A DNA stretch of 9,496 nucleotides, taken from positions 1 to 9,496 of the forward strand of contig CAZJOD010000139.1 of NCBI GenBank assembly GCA_964547525.1. The letters are read 5' to 3'. This DNA comes from CAZJOD01 sp964547525 (GTDB taxonomy: Bacteria; Bacillota; Clostridia; JAAYHZ01). Below the pieces are notes generated by a model. The model was given only the letters and a program-made list of their open reading frames with translations, searched no databases and was not told where the DNA came from. Positions within the stretch are counted from its first letter, which is position 1. Each line of letters opens with the position of its first letter. Positions 1 through 6,960 of the stretch are shown here, piece by piece. A program made the translations under genes and the position numbers.

Positions 1-256
1 ACTATAGTGTCAAGCCTCAAACAAAGCATGTCTACGCTAAAAGATTGAGGAATTCTAGTTTTAAAGACATATTCTGTTATTTTATGTTAAACTATCCCAT
101 CAAATTGCAATTAGTTGAGAACAACTATGACAAGAATCTAGCACAGTAGAATCCATGAAAACTATTTTATTGGGTAGAATTCTATTTTCACATTAAGCGT
201 CCCGGAAAGCGTTTTATTAAAGACTTTTACTGCAAGAATTTGGGCATAATAAAGAT
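1..256. other. Non-coding left edge, no supportable gene
   Basis: No gene can be defended here. On the plus strand one frame reads fairly long but has TAG at 147-149 and TGA at 156-158 and no ribosome binding site. Read leftward, this is the region downstream of the small gene at 257-562. There is no convincing terminator hairpin with a T-run after that gene's stop. The short sequence AAGCG occurs twice between 195 and 220 as a direct repeat, which is probably chance. Confidence 0.5.
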
Positions 257-562
257 TCAACCGAAATACTTTGACAGCAACTCGCTTGCCATATGCTCCG
301 CCTCAGGATGTTCTCTATTGATAGTTTTTGAGTCTCTAATTTTTATTAAAGCTTCTTTTCCTCGACAAGCGTTTATAATCCTTACAGAACTAGATACTCT
401 TGTGTTGCTCCCAGTCCTTTTTGAATCAAAACCTTTGCTGTATATCAAGCCGACAAGCTCAGCTTTACTACCTGCCCACGCTCTGATTAGCTCAAACTGT
501 GTTAGAAAAAACCACCCGCCAGCAGCGGTAAAGGCGTCTTCAAACTGTTTATCTGTAATCAT
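257..562 (-). CDS. Small hypothetical protein, 101 aa
   Basis: I do not recognise a named family. The protein is soluble-looking and mixed in charge. An N-terminal segment rich in aromatic residues (GGWFFLTQFELIRAW, residues 15-29) is followed by a basic serine/arginine-rich middle (FDSKRTGSNTRVSSSVRII, 45-63) and a charged helical end. There is no signal peptide, membrane segment or cysteine cluster. The ATG is preceded by a perfect GGAGG seven bases upstream, which is the main reason for choosing this strand over the overlapping plus-strand frame at 240-566. The frame is undamaged, unlike most neighbours. It lies 118 bases downstream of the insertion-sequence remnant and is probably transcribed alone. 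It could be a small regulator or a conflict-system accessory protein, but nothing in the sequence decides between these. Confidence 0.65.
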   Translation of the reverse strand: MITDKQFEDAFTAAGGWFFLTQFELIRAWAGSKAELVGLIYSKGFDSKRTGSNTRVSSSVRIINACRGKEALIKIRDSKTINREHPEAEHMASELLSKYFG

Positions 563-569
563 ATAGCAT

Positions 570-574
570 CCTCC
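570..574 (-). promoter_or_regulatory. Strong Shine-Dalgarno site
   Basis: The plus-strand CCTCC reads GGAGG on the minus strand, seven bases before the ATG at 560-562. This near-ideal site supports the start and strand of the 101-aa gene. Strong sites of this kind are less typical of Bacteroidales genes, so the small gene may come from a different source than the capsule remnants. Confidence 0.6.
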
Positions 575-680
575 GATTCAGTGAAATCATACATCCTGTA
601 TTTCGCATCACATAATTAGCCACAATATTTCTTGTTATGGTATGGTTAATTATATCATCCTAGTACTACAGCGAAAGAAT

Positions 681-1793
681 TTAACTAATGATCACATTAT
701 TAACTAATTTCTTTCTTCTATGCGACTGATATGCTACCGCATACCTCTTCAAATAATATACAACATCTTTAAAAGCCTCCATAATAAATTCCATATTTTT
801 AGTCAAGCTGACACCAATCAATTTCTTAGACATCGGCATAGATAAAACAGGCGTATCCATCTTGAATTTCCGACGCAGTTTTAGTGTGAAAAGTTGCGCA
901 ATCATTATTAAAACCATATGTAGGTGCCAAGCATTCCAAGATCGTGATTCGTAATAGTCCATTCCCAGATAACTCTTGCATTCGTTGAAGCACTGCTCGA
1001 TAGGCCAACGCATTGTGGCTGCCCGGTCAAGTTCCTTCCTCGCTATGTCTACAGGTGCGTTGCAGAAGGAATATTTGATCCGTCCGTTTTCATATCTGCG
1101 TATATAAAGCCAAACTTCATCCAGAGGCGCAACGCATTTGACCCCGCCTTGTCCTATTGTCGTCCGCACGATACGAAGACATTTGGTTTGTGTGATTATA
1201 GGACCTTTGCTTCCTTCTCCCATACAAGTCGTTTCCCAAGGGATATCAGGATTTTCGGAAATGTTTTTAACACTAATCGGATTTATGGACGGCTTCGGAT
1301 ACAGGTGTCTTCGACCACGTCCATTCTGTTTTTCAGGAATTGTCATTTGAGGTATCTCCATGAACACCAATTGATTTTCCTTTATGTCTGCAAAATAATA
1401 ACAGCCGCCGGGTAAGTTTGCTAGAAATTCCCTGTCGGAACCGAATGCGCTGTCACACCCTATCCATTTGAAAGGCACTCCATTAGCTTCAAGCTGTTTC
1501 AGCATCTCCAGTGCAAGTTCGTTCTTTGTCTTGAAAATCACGTCTTCCGGAACTCCACATTGTTCCCTTCGCTTTGCATATTCAAACTCGAACCATTTCT
1601 GCGGCACATAAAGTCGTCGATCCAATATGGCGTACCCTCGGCTACTGCTGTAACCTGCAAAAACGCCCGCTTGGCAATTTTCGGTCTTTCCAAGTATACC
1701 GCAGTGCTGCCGCGCCACTCCCACCGTGTTCGTTCCTTTCTTCGGAAAATCGCTGCCGTCGACATTGGCCATGCAATCCTCCTCGCATATCAA
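681..1793 (-). pseudogene. IS701-type transposase, DDE catalytic part (frame-shifted fragment)
   Basis: This 370-codon frame carries the catalytic core of an IS701-like (DDE_5 superfamily) transposase, which cuts and rejoins element ends. The acidic triad is visible: D12 in VDGSDFPKKGT, D114 in GCDSAFGSD, and E266 in RWPIEQCFNECKSYLGMD followed by YYESRSW. The conserved block GVARQHCGILGKTENCQAG and LDRRLYVP (about residues 25-64) is typical of the family. The frame is not a real start-to-stop gene. The residues just before its first ATG (AAELICEED) continue the protein encoded in the overlapping upstream frame, which ends at 1790. Joining them needs a -1 shift between about 1790 and 1813, where no slippery heptamer is visible, so a one-base loss is the simplest explanation. 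All three catalytic residues survive. Confidence 0.75.
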
Positions 1794-2467
1794 TTCCGCG
1801 GCATTAACCGGTGTTTATTCAACAAGGCTTCCTGCGAAACCTTCCCGTGACTGAAGAAAATCTGAAGATTTCTCACTCCCGTCTTGTCATTGTAACGCAA
1901 TGCGATAGGTTCGATGGATTTGCGGTCCAAATCGCTGAACAGTCCCTTTTCAAAGACCGTTATAAGGTCCTTTTGCTTGCTGTTCGCACATGCACCAGAA
2001 AACCCATTTAAATATTCCTCCAGCATTTCACCCAATCCTCCGACCGTATTCTCGTCCAATCCACAATCTTCCAGTATTTGCTTATCCCAGTCCGGTATCC
2101 CCAACAGCATACGCCGTTCCTCCCGTTGCTTTATCTGCGAGGGGGTGGGGAGCTGAGATTCGGGTTTGACATGCTTGGGTTCGATGCTCAAATCAAGCTT
2201 TTTTCTGTACTCGTGATCCAGTTCGTACAAATAGACCGCCTTTTTATTGCCGTGGTATGAATAGCTTTTCCCGATCTTTCCATACCCTTTTGTTTCCCCG
2301 ACGTAAATCCAGTTTGACGTCTTGTAGCAAGTCCCGCGGTACTGTGAAACGTCAATGAATGTTTCCGCCAGCATCGGCCGGACACTGAATAGGTCTTCCC
2401 AGTCCGACCCGACTTGTTTCAGGCTCAAGGCCAAAACATAGGAGCCAGATACATTACTTGAACCCAC
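1790..2467 (-). pseudogene. Transposase middle part: end of DruA-like domain plus IS701 N-terminal helical region
   Basis: The first third matches the second half of the DUF4338/DruA-like domain as I know it (YVLALSLKQVGSDWE, then AETFIDVSQYRGTCYKTSNW and IYVGETKGYGK). A linker of about 60 residues follows, then the helical region that precedes the DDE core in IS701 transposases (GLFSDLDRKSIEPIALRY, then TGVRNLQIFFS). The fusion is therefore seen directly within one uninterrupted frame. The apparent GTG start at 2467 is an artefact: the protein continues upstream in the frame ending at 2425, needing a -1 shift close to 2440. The end at 1790 is likewise a frameshift stop. Confidence 0.7.
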
Positions 2468-2814
2468 GGCGGAACGAGGAATCGGTTATTGGAAATTACA
2501 TATTTACGTTGTTTCAACTTTTTTTCCTGATTCCAACCGATGTATTCATCCCTTGCGGCCACACGCTGCGCCGGGCGGTTGTAACTGATGGCTGCAACCG
2601 GTCTGTTTCCGCTCATCACCAGATATTTTATCTGCTGACCAATCATCTTTTGGTAGCCCAAGTAATGAAACCTTCTGATTATTTCATCCCACAGGACTTC
2701 TTCATCTGTCTTGTCCACCCTGACCATACTAAGGGGTAATATGCTTTTTAAATTAGTTGTCTCCCCGTTATTTCTATTAACAGGATGTTGAAAAGAAGTA
2801 TCAGCAAGGATGAG
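2425..2814 (-). pseudogene. Transposase N-terminal part: first half of DruA-like (DUF4338) domain
   Basis: The readable part from the ATG at 2727 shows the usual DUF4338 landmarks in order: a helical segment ending IIRRFHYLGYQKMIG, then IKYLVMSGNRPVAAISYN, ARDEYIGWNQEKK, and NNRFLVPPWVQV. The domain is known from DruA of the Druantia anti-phage system and from transposase N-termini. Here the second context applies, because the next frame continues into an IS701 core. The frame stays open upstream of 2727 to the stop at 2815-2817. It contains PVNRNNGETTNLKSILPLSM, which resembles the usual lead-in of such proteins, but has no start codon, so about 60 or more N-terminal residues appear to be lost. 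The frame runs out at 2425 (MYLAPMFWP), where a single missing base near 2440 would restore LASYVLALS. Confidence 0.7.
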
Positions 2815-2843
2815 TTACCATTAAAGACTACCTCATCATCCTT
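2806..2843 (-). terminator. Imperfect hairpin over the end of the 528-aa gene
   Basis: AAGGATGAG at 2806-2814 pairs with CTCAT (2832-2836) plus CCTT (2840-2843), giving nine pairs with a three-base bulge and a loop of 17. The hairpin covers the stop codon of the leftward operon and its boundary with the insertion-sequence remnant. No clean T-run follows in the direction of transcription, so it is at best a weak terminator or a transcript-end stabilising structure. Confidence 0.3.
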
Positions 2844-4414
2844 TTCCATTCCATCTCTAAATCATGATCAAGAGCATAGATATCGATGACATTCTCCTTG
2901 TACAAGGTTCGAACTTCAAGCATACCGGAAAAAGCAAAGCGTGTCCATGCAGCCATATTCAAATGCAAAGCCAGAGTAAGTATCTCACCTCCCGATCTAA
3001 TAGATGCATCCACCGCATCAACAAGGCATAGTATTCCATGACCAACCAATAACATACGTCTTAATTCCGATTGATTACCAAGAGGAATAGATTCATGCCA
3101 TGATTTTTTATGAAAATATCTACTTTTTAAAGACCATAACAGGCGAATCATAAGTTCGTTGAATATTACAGGAATAGCCATCGTAACCCCAAAACGCAAG
3201 TCATATCCATTTTCGAACATTTTAACTGAAAGTTGTGCCAAACTTAGTTGCTCTTCGTTAACATTAAAGGAACCTAATTCACAAAACTGAAATAGTTCAT
3301 AAAATGGAATTCCCAAACCGCTTCCTCGACTTGTTTTCCTTCCTGCTGTATCTATTGTACCACTAGATCCAACAAAGTCGGAAAGAAGATGACCAAGCCA
3401 ATTACAAAATCCGCTAAAAAGTTTTGAAGGAAAAGTACTTCCCTGCAATTCAAAACCTTTTTTATTTTCATTTGGAACTACACTTATAATTTGTCCTTTA
3501 CAAATAAAAGATGCATTTCCTGTAAATTGGTTTATGATTGAGAACACAAGCCCTATTATATTAGGAGCATGAGCAAGTGATTTTAGATGGTGGTTTTTTG
3601 TCCACATATCGCTTAATACACCATCTTCAACCTTTAAGTCTGCAGCATATCTAGCGTCATAATTAATCTGAAACCTTTGTTCCAAATAACTAATACAATT
3701 TTGAAGGGACTCCGGTATCTTCATCGGTTTACCATCAAAAGTACTTCTTTTATCTGATTTATATATTCCACGAGTCATATTTACAACAAATTGATTTGCT
3801 TTTTCATCAGTCCAATTACCCAGTTTACTGACTGAAGGCATTCCAACAAAAAAACTATCTATAAGACCTGAAGCCAAACCGCAAAAAGCAGCAATAAGAT
3901 AATCATACTTATCGCAATTTGCTTTTTTCATTGTGTAATCATCGTTAATACGTCGAATTATATCATTCTTCTCAGCTACTGTTAACAATTCATCAAATGG
4001 ATCTTTTGTTAAATCAAGTGCATTTTCACCGGCATACCTTTCAATATTATCAAGATACTCATTCCATCCATCATCTTCATAAACAGCTATTGCGGATAGT
4101 TTTTCAAAATAGGGAACAACTATAGACTGTTTTTCTTCTTTGGTTAAATTTACAATGCGAGCACCTTCATCAATATCTTTTTGCGAAATTTTATCCATAC
4201 TAATCCCTTGTTGTCTACATAAAGTTTCAGCTTGCGTTAACATATAATCTAAATCAGATAAATTTTTATCGTTAAGACAACTTAAACTTTTAATTCCTTC
4301 AGATATTATATTTAATTGTTGTTGACTTTGTTTTCTTTGGTGCTCTTGAGCACGTAATGAATTACCAAATTCGTTTAGATCTTTACTATCTATTTTCGAA
4401 GTATATTTTGCCAT
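2828..4414 (-). CDS. Uncharacterised 528-aa protein with hydrophobic blocks (second gene of cassette)
   Basis: Function unknown. Residues 1-165 are hydrophilic, helical and glutamine/charge-rich, possibly coiled near 20-60. Then come hydrophobic or amphipathic blocks separated by polar loops: DYLIAAFCGLASGLIDSFFVG (171-191); the histidine-bearing HHLKSLAHAPNIIGLVFSII (275-294); FSGFCNWLGHLLSDFVGSSG (333-352), followed by an arginine/glycine-rich loop; FGVTMAIPVIFNELMIRLLW (408-427); and MLLVGHGILCLVDAVDASIR (454-473). Several blocks contain H, D or R, so they need not all span the membrane; a re-entrant or membrane-associated fold is possible. I recall similar long uncharacterised proteins in gut bacteria, but not a family name. 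The frame is intact. The ATG lies nine bases after the stop of the upstream gene, with AAAGG inside that gene's last codons as a distant ribosome site, so translation is probably coupled. The GSSG-containing loop (349-352) and the His cluster around 275-282 are the likeliest functional sites. Confidence 0.8.
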   Translation of the reverse strand: MAKYTSKIDSKDLNEFGNSLRAQEHQRKQSQQQLNIISEGIKSLSCLNDKNLSDLDYMLTQAETLCRQQGISMDKISQKDIDEGARIVNLTKEEKQSIVVPYFEKLSAIAVYEDDGWNEYLDNIERYAGENALDLTKDPFDELLTVAEKNDIIRRINDDYTMKKANCDKYDYLIAAFCGLASGLIDSFFVGMPSVSKLGNWTDEKANQFVVNMTRGIYKSDKRSTFDGKPMKIPESLQNCISYLEQRFQINYDARYAADLKVEDGVLSDMWTKNHHLKSLAHAPNIIGLVFSIINQFTGNASFICKGQIISVVPNENKKGFELQGSTFPSKLFSGFCNWLGHLLSDFVGSSGTIDTAGRKTSRGSGLGIPFYELFQFCELGSFNVNEEQLSLAQLSVKMFENGYDLRFGVTMAIPVIFNELMIRLLWSLKSRYFHKKSWHESIPLGNQSELRRMLLVGHGILCLVDAVDASIRSGGEILTLALHLNMAAWTRFAFSGMLEVRTLYKENVIDIYALDHDLEMEWKRMMR

Positions 4415-4423
4415 TTTTTTACT

Positions 4424-6109
4424 TTAACCTTTTATTGTATTAGCAACATTTTTCACAAATCCCTTAGCGGATGCTACTGCTGCATCTTTAATACTAAAAT
4501 ATCCTATAGCTTCAAATGTTAAATGTAGTTGTTCTAACTCACCTAACCCTATCTGATCATTTAAAACATATAGTTCCTTGGTCTTGCCATCATCATCTAC
4601 AACATTCTCAATGGTATAGCAAGCCAAAACAGTTCTCCTATATTTTTCTTTTGTAGGCTGTGTGGTTAATTCAAACAAACGTACTTTGTCCAAATTCTTT
4701 GGTAACTTGCTTATAATACTTTCTTTTTGGGCATATTGTATCCTATCTGAAGTCACTTGTGCACCATTACATAATCTAGCCAGTAAACCGGATATTTTTT
4801 GTATCACCAACTCGTTTTGTAATCCTTTTTCAAGCTCTTTTCTCAATTGTTGGGTAATTTCATTAATATCTTCAATTAGATAATTCATAGATTTTTGTGA
4901 TGCTTTAATAATAGCTTGAATCATAAGCTCTCTTTGTTTATTATTTTCAAGGTCACTGATCCCGGTAATTTTTTTAACTCCTTTATATGTTCCGACCCCA
5001 ATCAACACTGCAACACCAATTCCCGTGAACATACTAGAAAATCCTAAAATACCACCCATCCCTAAAGCTGCCAATCCTGAGGTCAATCCAGCTGCACTTA
5101 CACCCAGTACAGAACCGGATAAGTAGATTGCTGCTAAAGGTACCCCAACCGCTGTGGCTTTAGCAGCAATTTCTTTCATAGATTTTTTTATCTCGGTATC
5201 ACTCTTTCTTTTTTCAAGTATTTCTTCATCACTCTTAATAGCATCAACTATATATTCTATCTGCTCTGTGGATACTCGAAGAGTTTCTTGTAACTTTACA
5301 ATAAAAGTATTATCTTTCCAACTTAAATCTCTATTTCTTACTCTATGAAGATATAAAATGTCTTTCATTAAAGACTTCTTAATCAACTCAAAACTACTTT
5401 CTTCAACACATTGTTCAAGCCTTTTGATAATAATAACATTCTCTTCATGATTTTCACCATCCATCATATAGTTACGAATTAATAGTCTTGATGGAGCGTT
5501 GAGATTTATTCTTACAATCAATGAAATGATCTCAGAATATTCCTTTGAACCAATAACCTGTGTATCGCTATATGAAAAATTACACATTATTTTAATATAG
5601 TCCATCTTAATATTTTCATCCATCATTGATAACGGAGTAGCTTGTGAATTGGTAACGAACTCACCCGACTCTCCCACTTCTAAAATAATACCATTTATCA
5701 TCTCCGCCAATTTTTTCTTTTTGATTAAGGGAATAAAATTAGTGATATCTTTTAGTTGTCCTCCCTTATATTGAATAACAACTTTTTCTGTCTTTTCAAT
5801 CTTACCTTTCTCGTTTACCACTTCTGTATATATGTATTCCACTTTTTGAATATTTGTAAAAAACACTTTATATGCACTTAAACCTAAAGAGTGAAAATAT
5901 ATAGCATCTCCTGTAAAAAGACATCCGTCTTTAGCCCCACTCAAAAGCGACGTGTCCACTACTGCTATCACATAATCCGGATCAATATCCGGTGCCATAG
6001 AACTTACTGCTGCATTTAACTTTTTCTCAGGAATGTTCGGTGCTATATAAACCTTATCTGCCACTATTAAACTACCTACATTATCTTTTATGTATTTTTC
6101 TACAGACAT
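4424..6109 (-). CDS. Uncharacterised protein: PH-like, TerB-like and glycine-rich membrane segments (first gene of cassette)
   Basis: A 561-aa protein of unknown function. Residues about 45-140 alternate short strands with loops and end in a lysine-rich helix. VVDTSLLSGAKDGCLFTGDA followed by IYFHSLG resembles bacterial PH-like domains (inference). Residues about 165-300 are all helical, and VSTEQIEYIVDAIKSDEE ends a segment that may be TerB-like, a fold linked to stress and defence membrane assemblies. Residues about 318-375 form a long glycine/alanine-rich hydrophobic stretch (SGLAALGMGGILGFSSMF, then GIGVAVLIGVGTYKG) that could be a hairpin in the membrane. After it comes a coiled, glutamine-rich helix (about 388-450) and a C-terminal mixed domain. 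I chose the ATG at 6107-6109 because GGGGA stands six bases before it; a GTG at 6143-6145 would add 12 residues. There is no signal peptide. The frame is undamaged and the next gene starts nine bases later, so the two products likely act together. Confidence 0.8.
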   Translation of the reverse strand: MSVEKYIKDNVGSLIVADKVYIAPNIPEKKLNAAVSSMAPDIDPDYVIAVVDTSLLSGAKDGCLFTGDAIYFHSLGLSAYKVFFTNIQKVEYIYTEVVNEKGKIEKTEKVVIQYKGGQLKDITNFIPLIKKKKLAEMINGIILEVGESGEFVTNSQATPLSMMDENIKMDYIKIMCNFSYSDTQVIGSKEYSEIISLIVRINLNAPSRLLIRNYMMDGENHEENVIIIKRLEQCVEESSFELIKKSLMKDILYLHRVRNRDLSWKDNTFIVKLQETLRVSTEQIEYIVDAIKSDEEILEKRKSDTEIKKSMKEIAAKATAVGVPLAAIYLSGSVLGVSAAGLTSGLAALGMGGILGFSSMFTGIGVAVLIGVGTYKGVKKITGISDLENNKQRELMIQAIIKASQKSMNYLIEDINEITQQLRKELEKGLQNELVIQKISGLLARLCNGAQVTSDRIQYAQKESIISKLPKNLDKVRLFELTTQPTKEKYRRTVLACYTIENVVDDDGKTKELYVLNDQIGLGELEQLHLTFEAIGYFSIKDAAVASAKGFVKNVANTIKG

Positions 6110-6115
6110 ATTAAT

Positions 6116-6120
6116 TCCCC
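6116..6120 (-). promoter_or_regulatory. Ribosome binding site that decides the start of the 561-aa gene
   Basis: The minus strand reads GGGGA, then six bases, then the ATG at 6107-6109. No comparable site stands before the in-frame GTG at 6143-6145, whose first codons would run through a G+C-rich inverted repeat. The ATG is therefore preferred. Confidence 0.55.
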
Positions 6121-6123
6121 AAT

Positions 6124-6142
6124 CCGCCGCTGTCGCTGGCGG
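6124..6142. repeat. G+C-rich inverted repeat upstream of the cassette
   Basis: CCGCC at 6124-6128 and GGCGG at 6138-6142 are perfect complements around a nine-base centre. An alternative register, GCCGC with GCGGC, is also possible. The motif is almost entirely G+C, in sharp contrast with the A+T-rich sequence on both sides, and ends 15 bases before the start codon of the 561-aa gene. It could be a leader hairpin controlling translation, a protein-binding site, or the scar of a recombination event. It is too short and lacks a T-run for a terminator. Confidence 0.5.
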
Positions 6143-6185
6143 CACAAATAGTAGTGAAAAATGGTGTGCGACTTCACCAAGTTTG

Positions 6186-6212
6186 GTAACATTTAAACTA
6201 AGGAGATGTTAC
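6186..6212. promoter_or_regulatory. 7-bp inverted repeat, possible operator
   Basis: GTAACAT at 6186-6192 is the exact reverse complement of ATGTTAC at 6206-6212, with a 13-base A+T-rich spacer. It lies about 80-100 bases before the first gene of the leftward cassette, where an operator would be expected. On the minus strand TATACT, a plausible -10 element, occurs just upstream (about 6219-6224), but I see no good -35. The function is inferred from symmetry and position only. Confidence 0.35.
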
Positions 6213-6341
6213 ACTACAAAGTATAGTAAAAGAAGTAGTCGATTGCTCTCTCAGCTTAAACAGTATATTAATTAGTGAACGAATCATCATCCAAGCACAA
6301 ATACATGGTTCTATAAGACCATAAGCTAATCATTACTTTAG

Positions 6342-6389
6342 TATCTTACCCCTTCAAAACATTAATATCTTACCCCTTCAAAACATTAA
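6342..6389. repeat. Perfect tandem duplication, two 24-bp units
   Basis: Two identical 24-base units abut at 6342-6365 and 6366-6389. Each begins TATCTTACCCCTTC and ends AAAACATTAA. There is no third full copy. The pair sits 14 bases beyond the end of the winged-helix pseudogene and about 230 bases before the cassette's start. It could be a regulatory iteron pair, a duplication left by insertion or excision, or replication slippage. Perfect identity suggests it is recent compared with the decay around it. Confidence 0.85.
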
Positions 6390-6403
6390 ATAAAAACAAG
6401 AAA

Positions 6404-6712
6404 TCAAGCGACCAATTTCACCAAACCTTCTGTTGATGCGGCTAAGAGGGCATTCAAAACGGTGGTAATTTTTCTACCCTTATCAGTCAAAACATACTTA
6501 TGTCGCTTTGGCAATTTCCTTAACAATCCATGTGAATGCAGCAATAATATGCTCCGGCTCAGTTTTGATGACAGTTTCTTTCCGGTAGATCCCTTGGCCC
6601 AATCTGAACCCATCAGTTTTTCCTGTAATGCTTTGTACGTAACAGCAGAAACACAAAATGACGGATCCGATATTGCTCTTAACAATTCATTGTCATTTCC
6701 TGTAATGTCCAA
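6404..6712 (-). pseudogene. C-terminal winged-helix part of a broken uncharacterised protein
   Basis: This frame ends a longer protein now split into pieces. LDITGNDNELLRAISDPSF leads into a helical segment, then a winged-helix DNA-binding pattern: a helix ending KLSRSILLLHSHGLLRKLP, a beta turn, and the wing KYVLTDKGRKITTVLNALL. This looks like the MarR-type C-terminus of the same family that supplies the frames upstream. It is joined to them by a single missing base near 6702, where the protein should read GKRVRGLDITGND. The apparent start is not real. If translated alone it would be a 102-residue DNA-binding fragment. Confidence 0.65.
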
Positions 6713-6960
6713 ACCCTGACCCTTTTCCCGTTTTTGGAAAATGAGGGTGTGACGTTTGCAATTAATTCCCCAAGCGGTGTATCATCCGAAACAGTTGCCA
6801 ATTGCTCTGTAAAGCATTTGTTTCTTTCCGCTGATATTTTAGCTCTGAGATTGATATCCGCGACCCCCTTTCGCATCGGTTGATATTTTTTCCCTTTGGC
6901 TGTATCATCACCTTCGGTTTTACGTTGAATCTGACATTTCCAGAGATTATTCATAGTCAT
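6679..6960 (-). pseudogene. Middle part of the broken winged-helix family protein
   Basis: The frame picks up exactly where the one ending at 6957 stops: GTRIRHYVDNNS and YYGLR are followed here by MTMNNLWKCQIQRK, a strand-rich segment. Then come the basic QPMRKGVADINLRAKISAERN and a helical stretch to the frame's end at 6679. The ATG at the start is a coincidence of the frameshift near 6960. I see no independent function for this piece. Confidence 0.6.

Larger units (their letters stand above)
681..2817 (-). mobile_element. Decayed IS701-type insertion sequence with DruA-like transposase N-terminus
   Basis: One continuous transposase can be traced through three successive minus-strand frames, giving a reconstructed product of roughly 700 residues. 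The element is visibly more G+C-rich than the genes on both sides, a sign of separate origin. I could not find terminal inverted repeats or a target-site duplication. The left end should lie between 563 and 680, where TAGTACTACAGCG near 660 is a weak candidate, but no partner was seen on the other side. The N-terminal reading frame stays open without a start codon up to the stop at 2815-2817, about ten bases from the neighbouring gene's stop. The 5' part of the element therefore appears to be missing. The element cannot be autonomous. Confidence 0.75.

Noticed and set aside
240..566. Plus-strand frame of 108 codons, open further upstream to about 159
   Set aside because: It is antisense to the 101-aa gene, has no ribosome binding site, and its composition is that of a complementary shadow; the minus-strand gene has a perfect GGAGG.
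563..680. Terminal inverted repeat of the insertion sequence around TAGTACTACAGCG
   Set aside because: No complementary partner was found near 2700-2830, and the element's other end seems to be missing.
1780..1815. Programmed -1 frameshift joining the two transposase frames
   Set aside because: The window for the shift is only about 20 bases and contains no slippery heptamer or downstream structure, and a second similar break at 2440 plus a missing 5' end points to decay.
1138..2260. Several plus-strand and alternative minus-strand frames of 60-96 codons across the transposase
   Set aside because: They overlap the DDE and DruA-like coding frames, show low-complexity shadow composition and have no supporting start signals.
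2731..2739. AAGGGGTAA, which matches part of the 24-bp tandem unit on the opposite strand, as a possible shared element end
   Set aside because: Only nine bases match exactly and the copy lies inside the transposase frame, so chance similarity is likely.
6110..6145. GTG at 6143-6145 as the start of the first cassette gene
   Set aside because: It lacks a ribosome binding site and its codons would run through a G+C-rich inverted repeat; the ATG at 6107-6109 has GGGGA six bases upstream.
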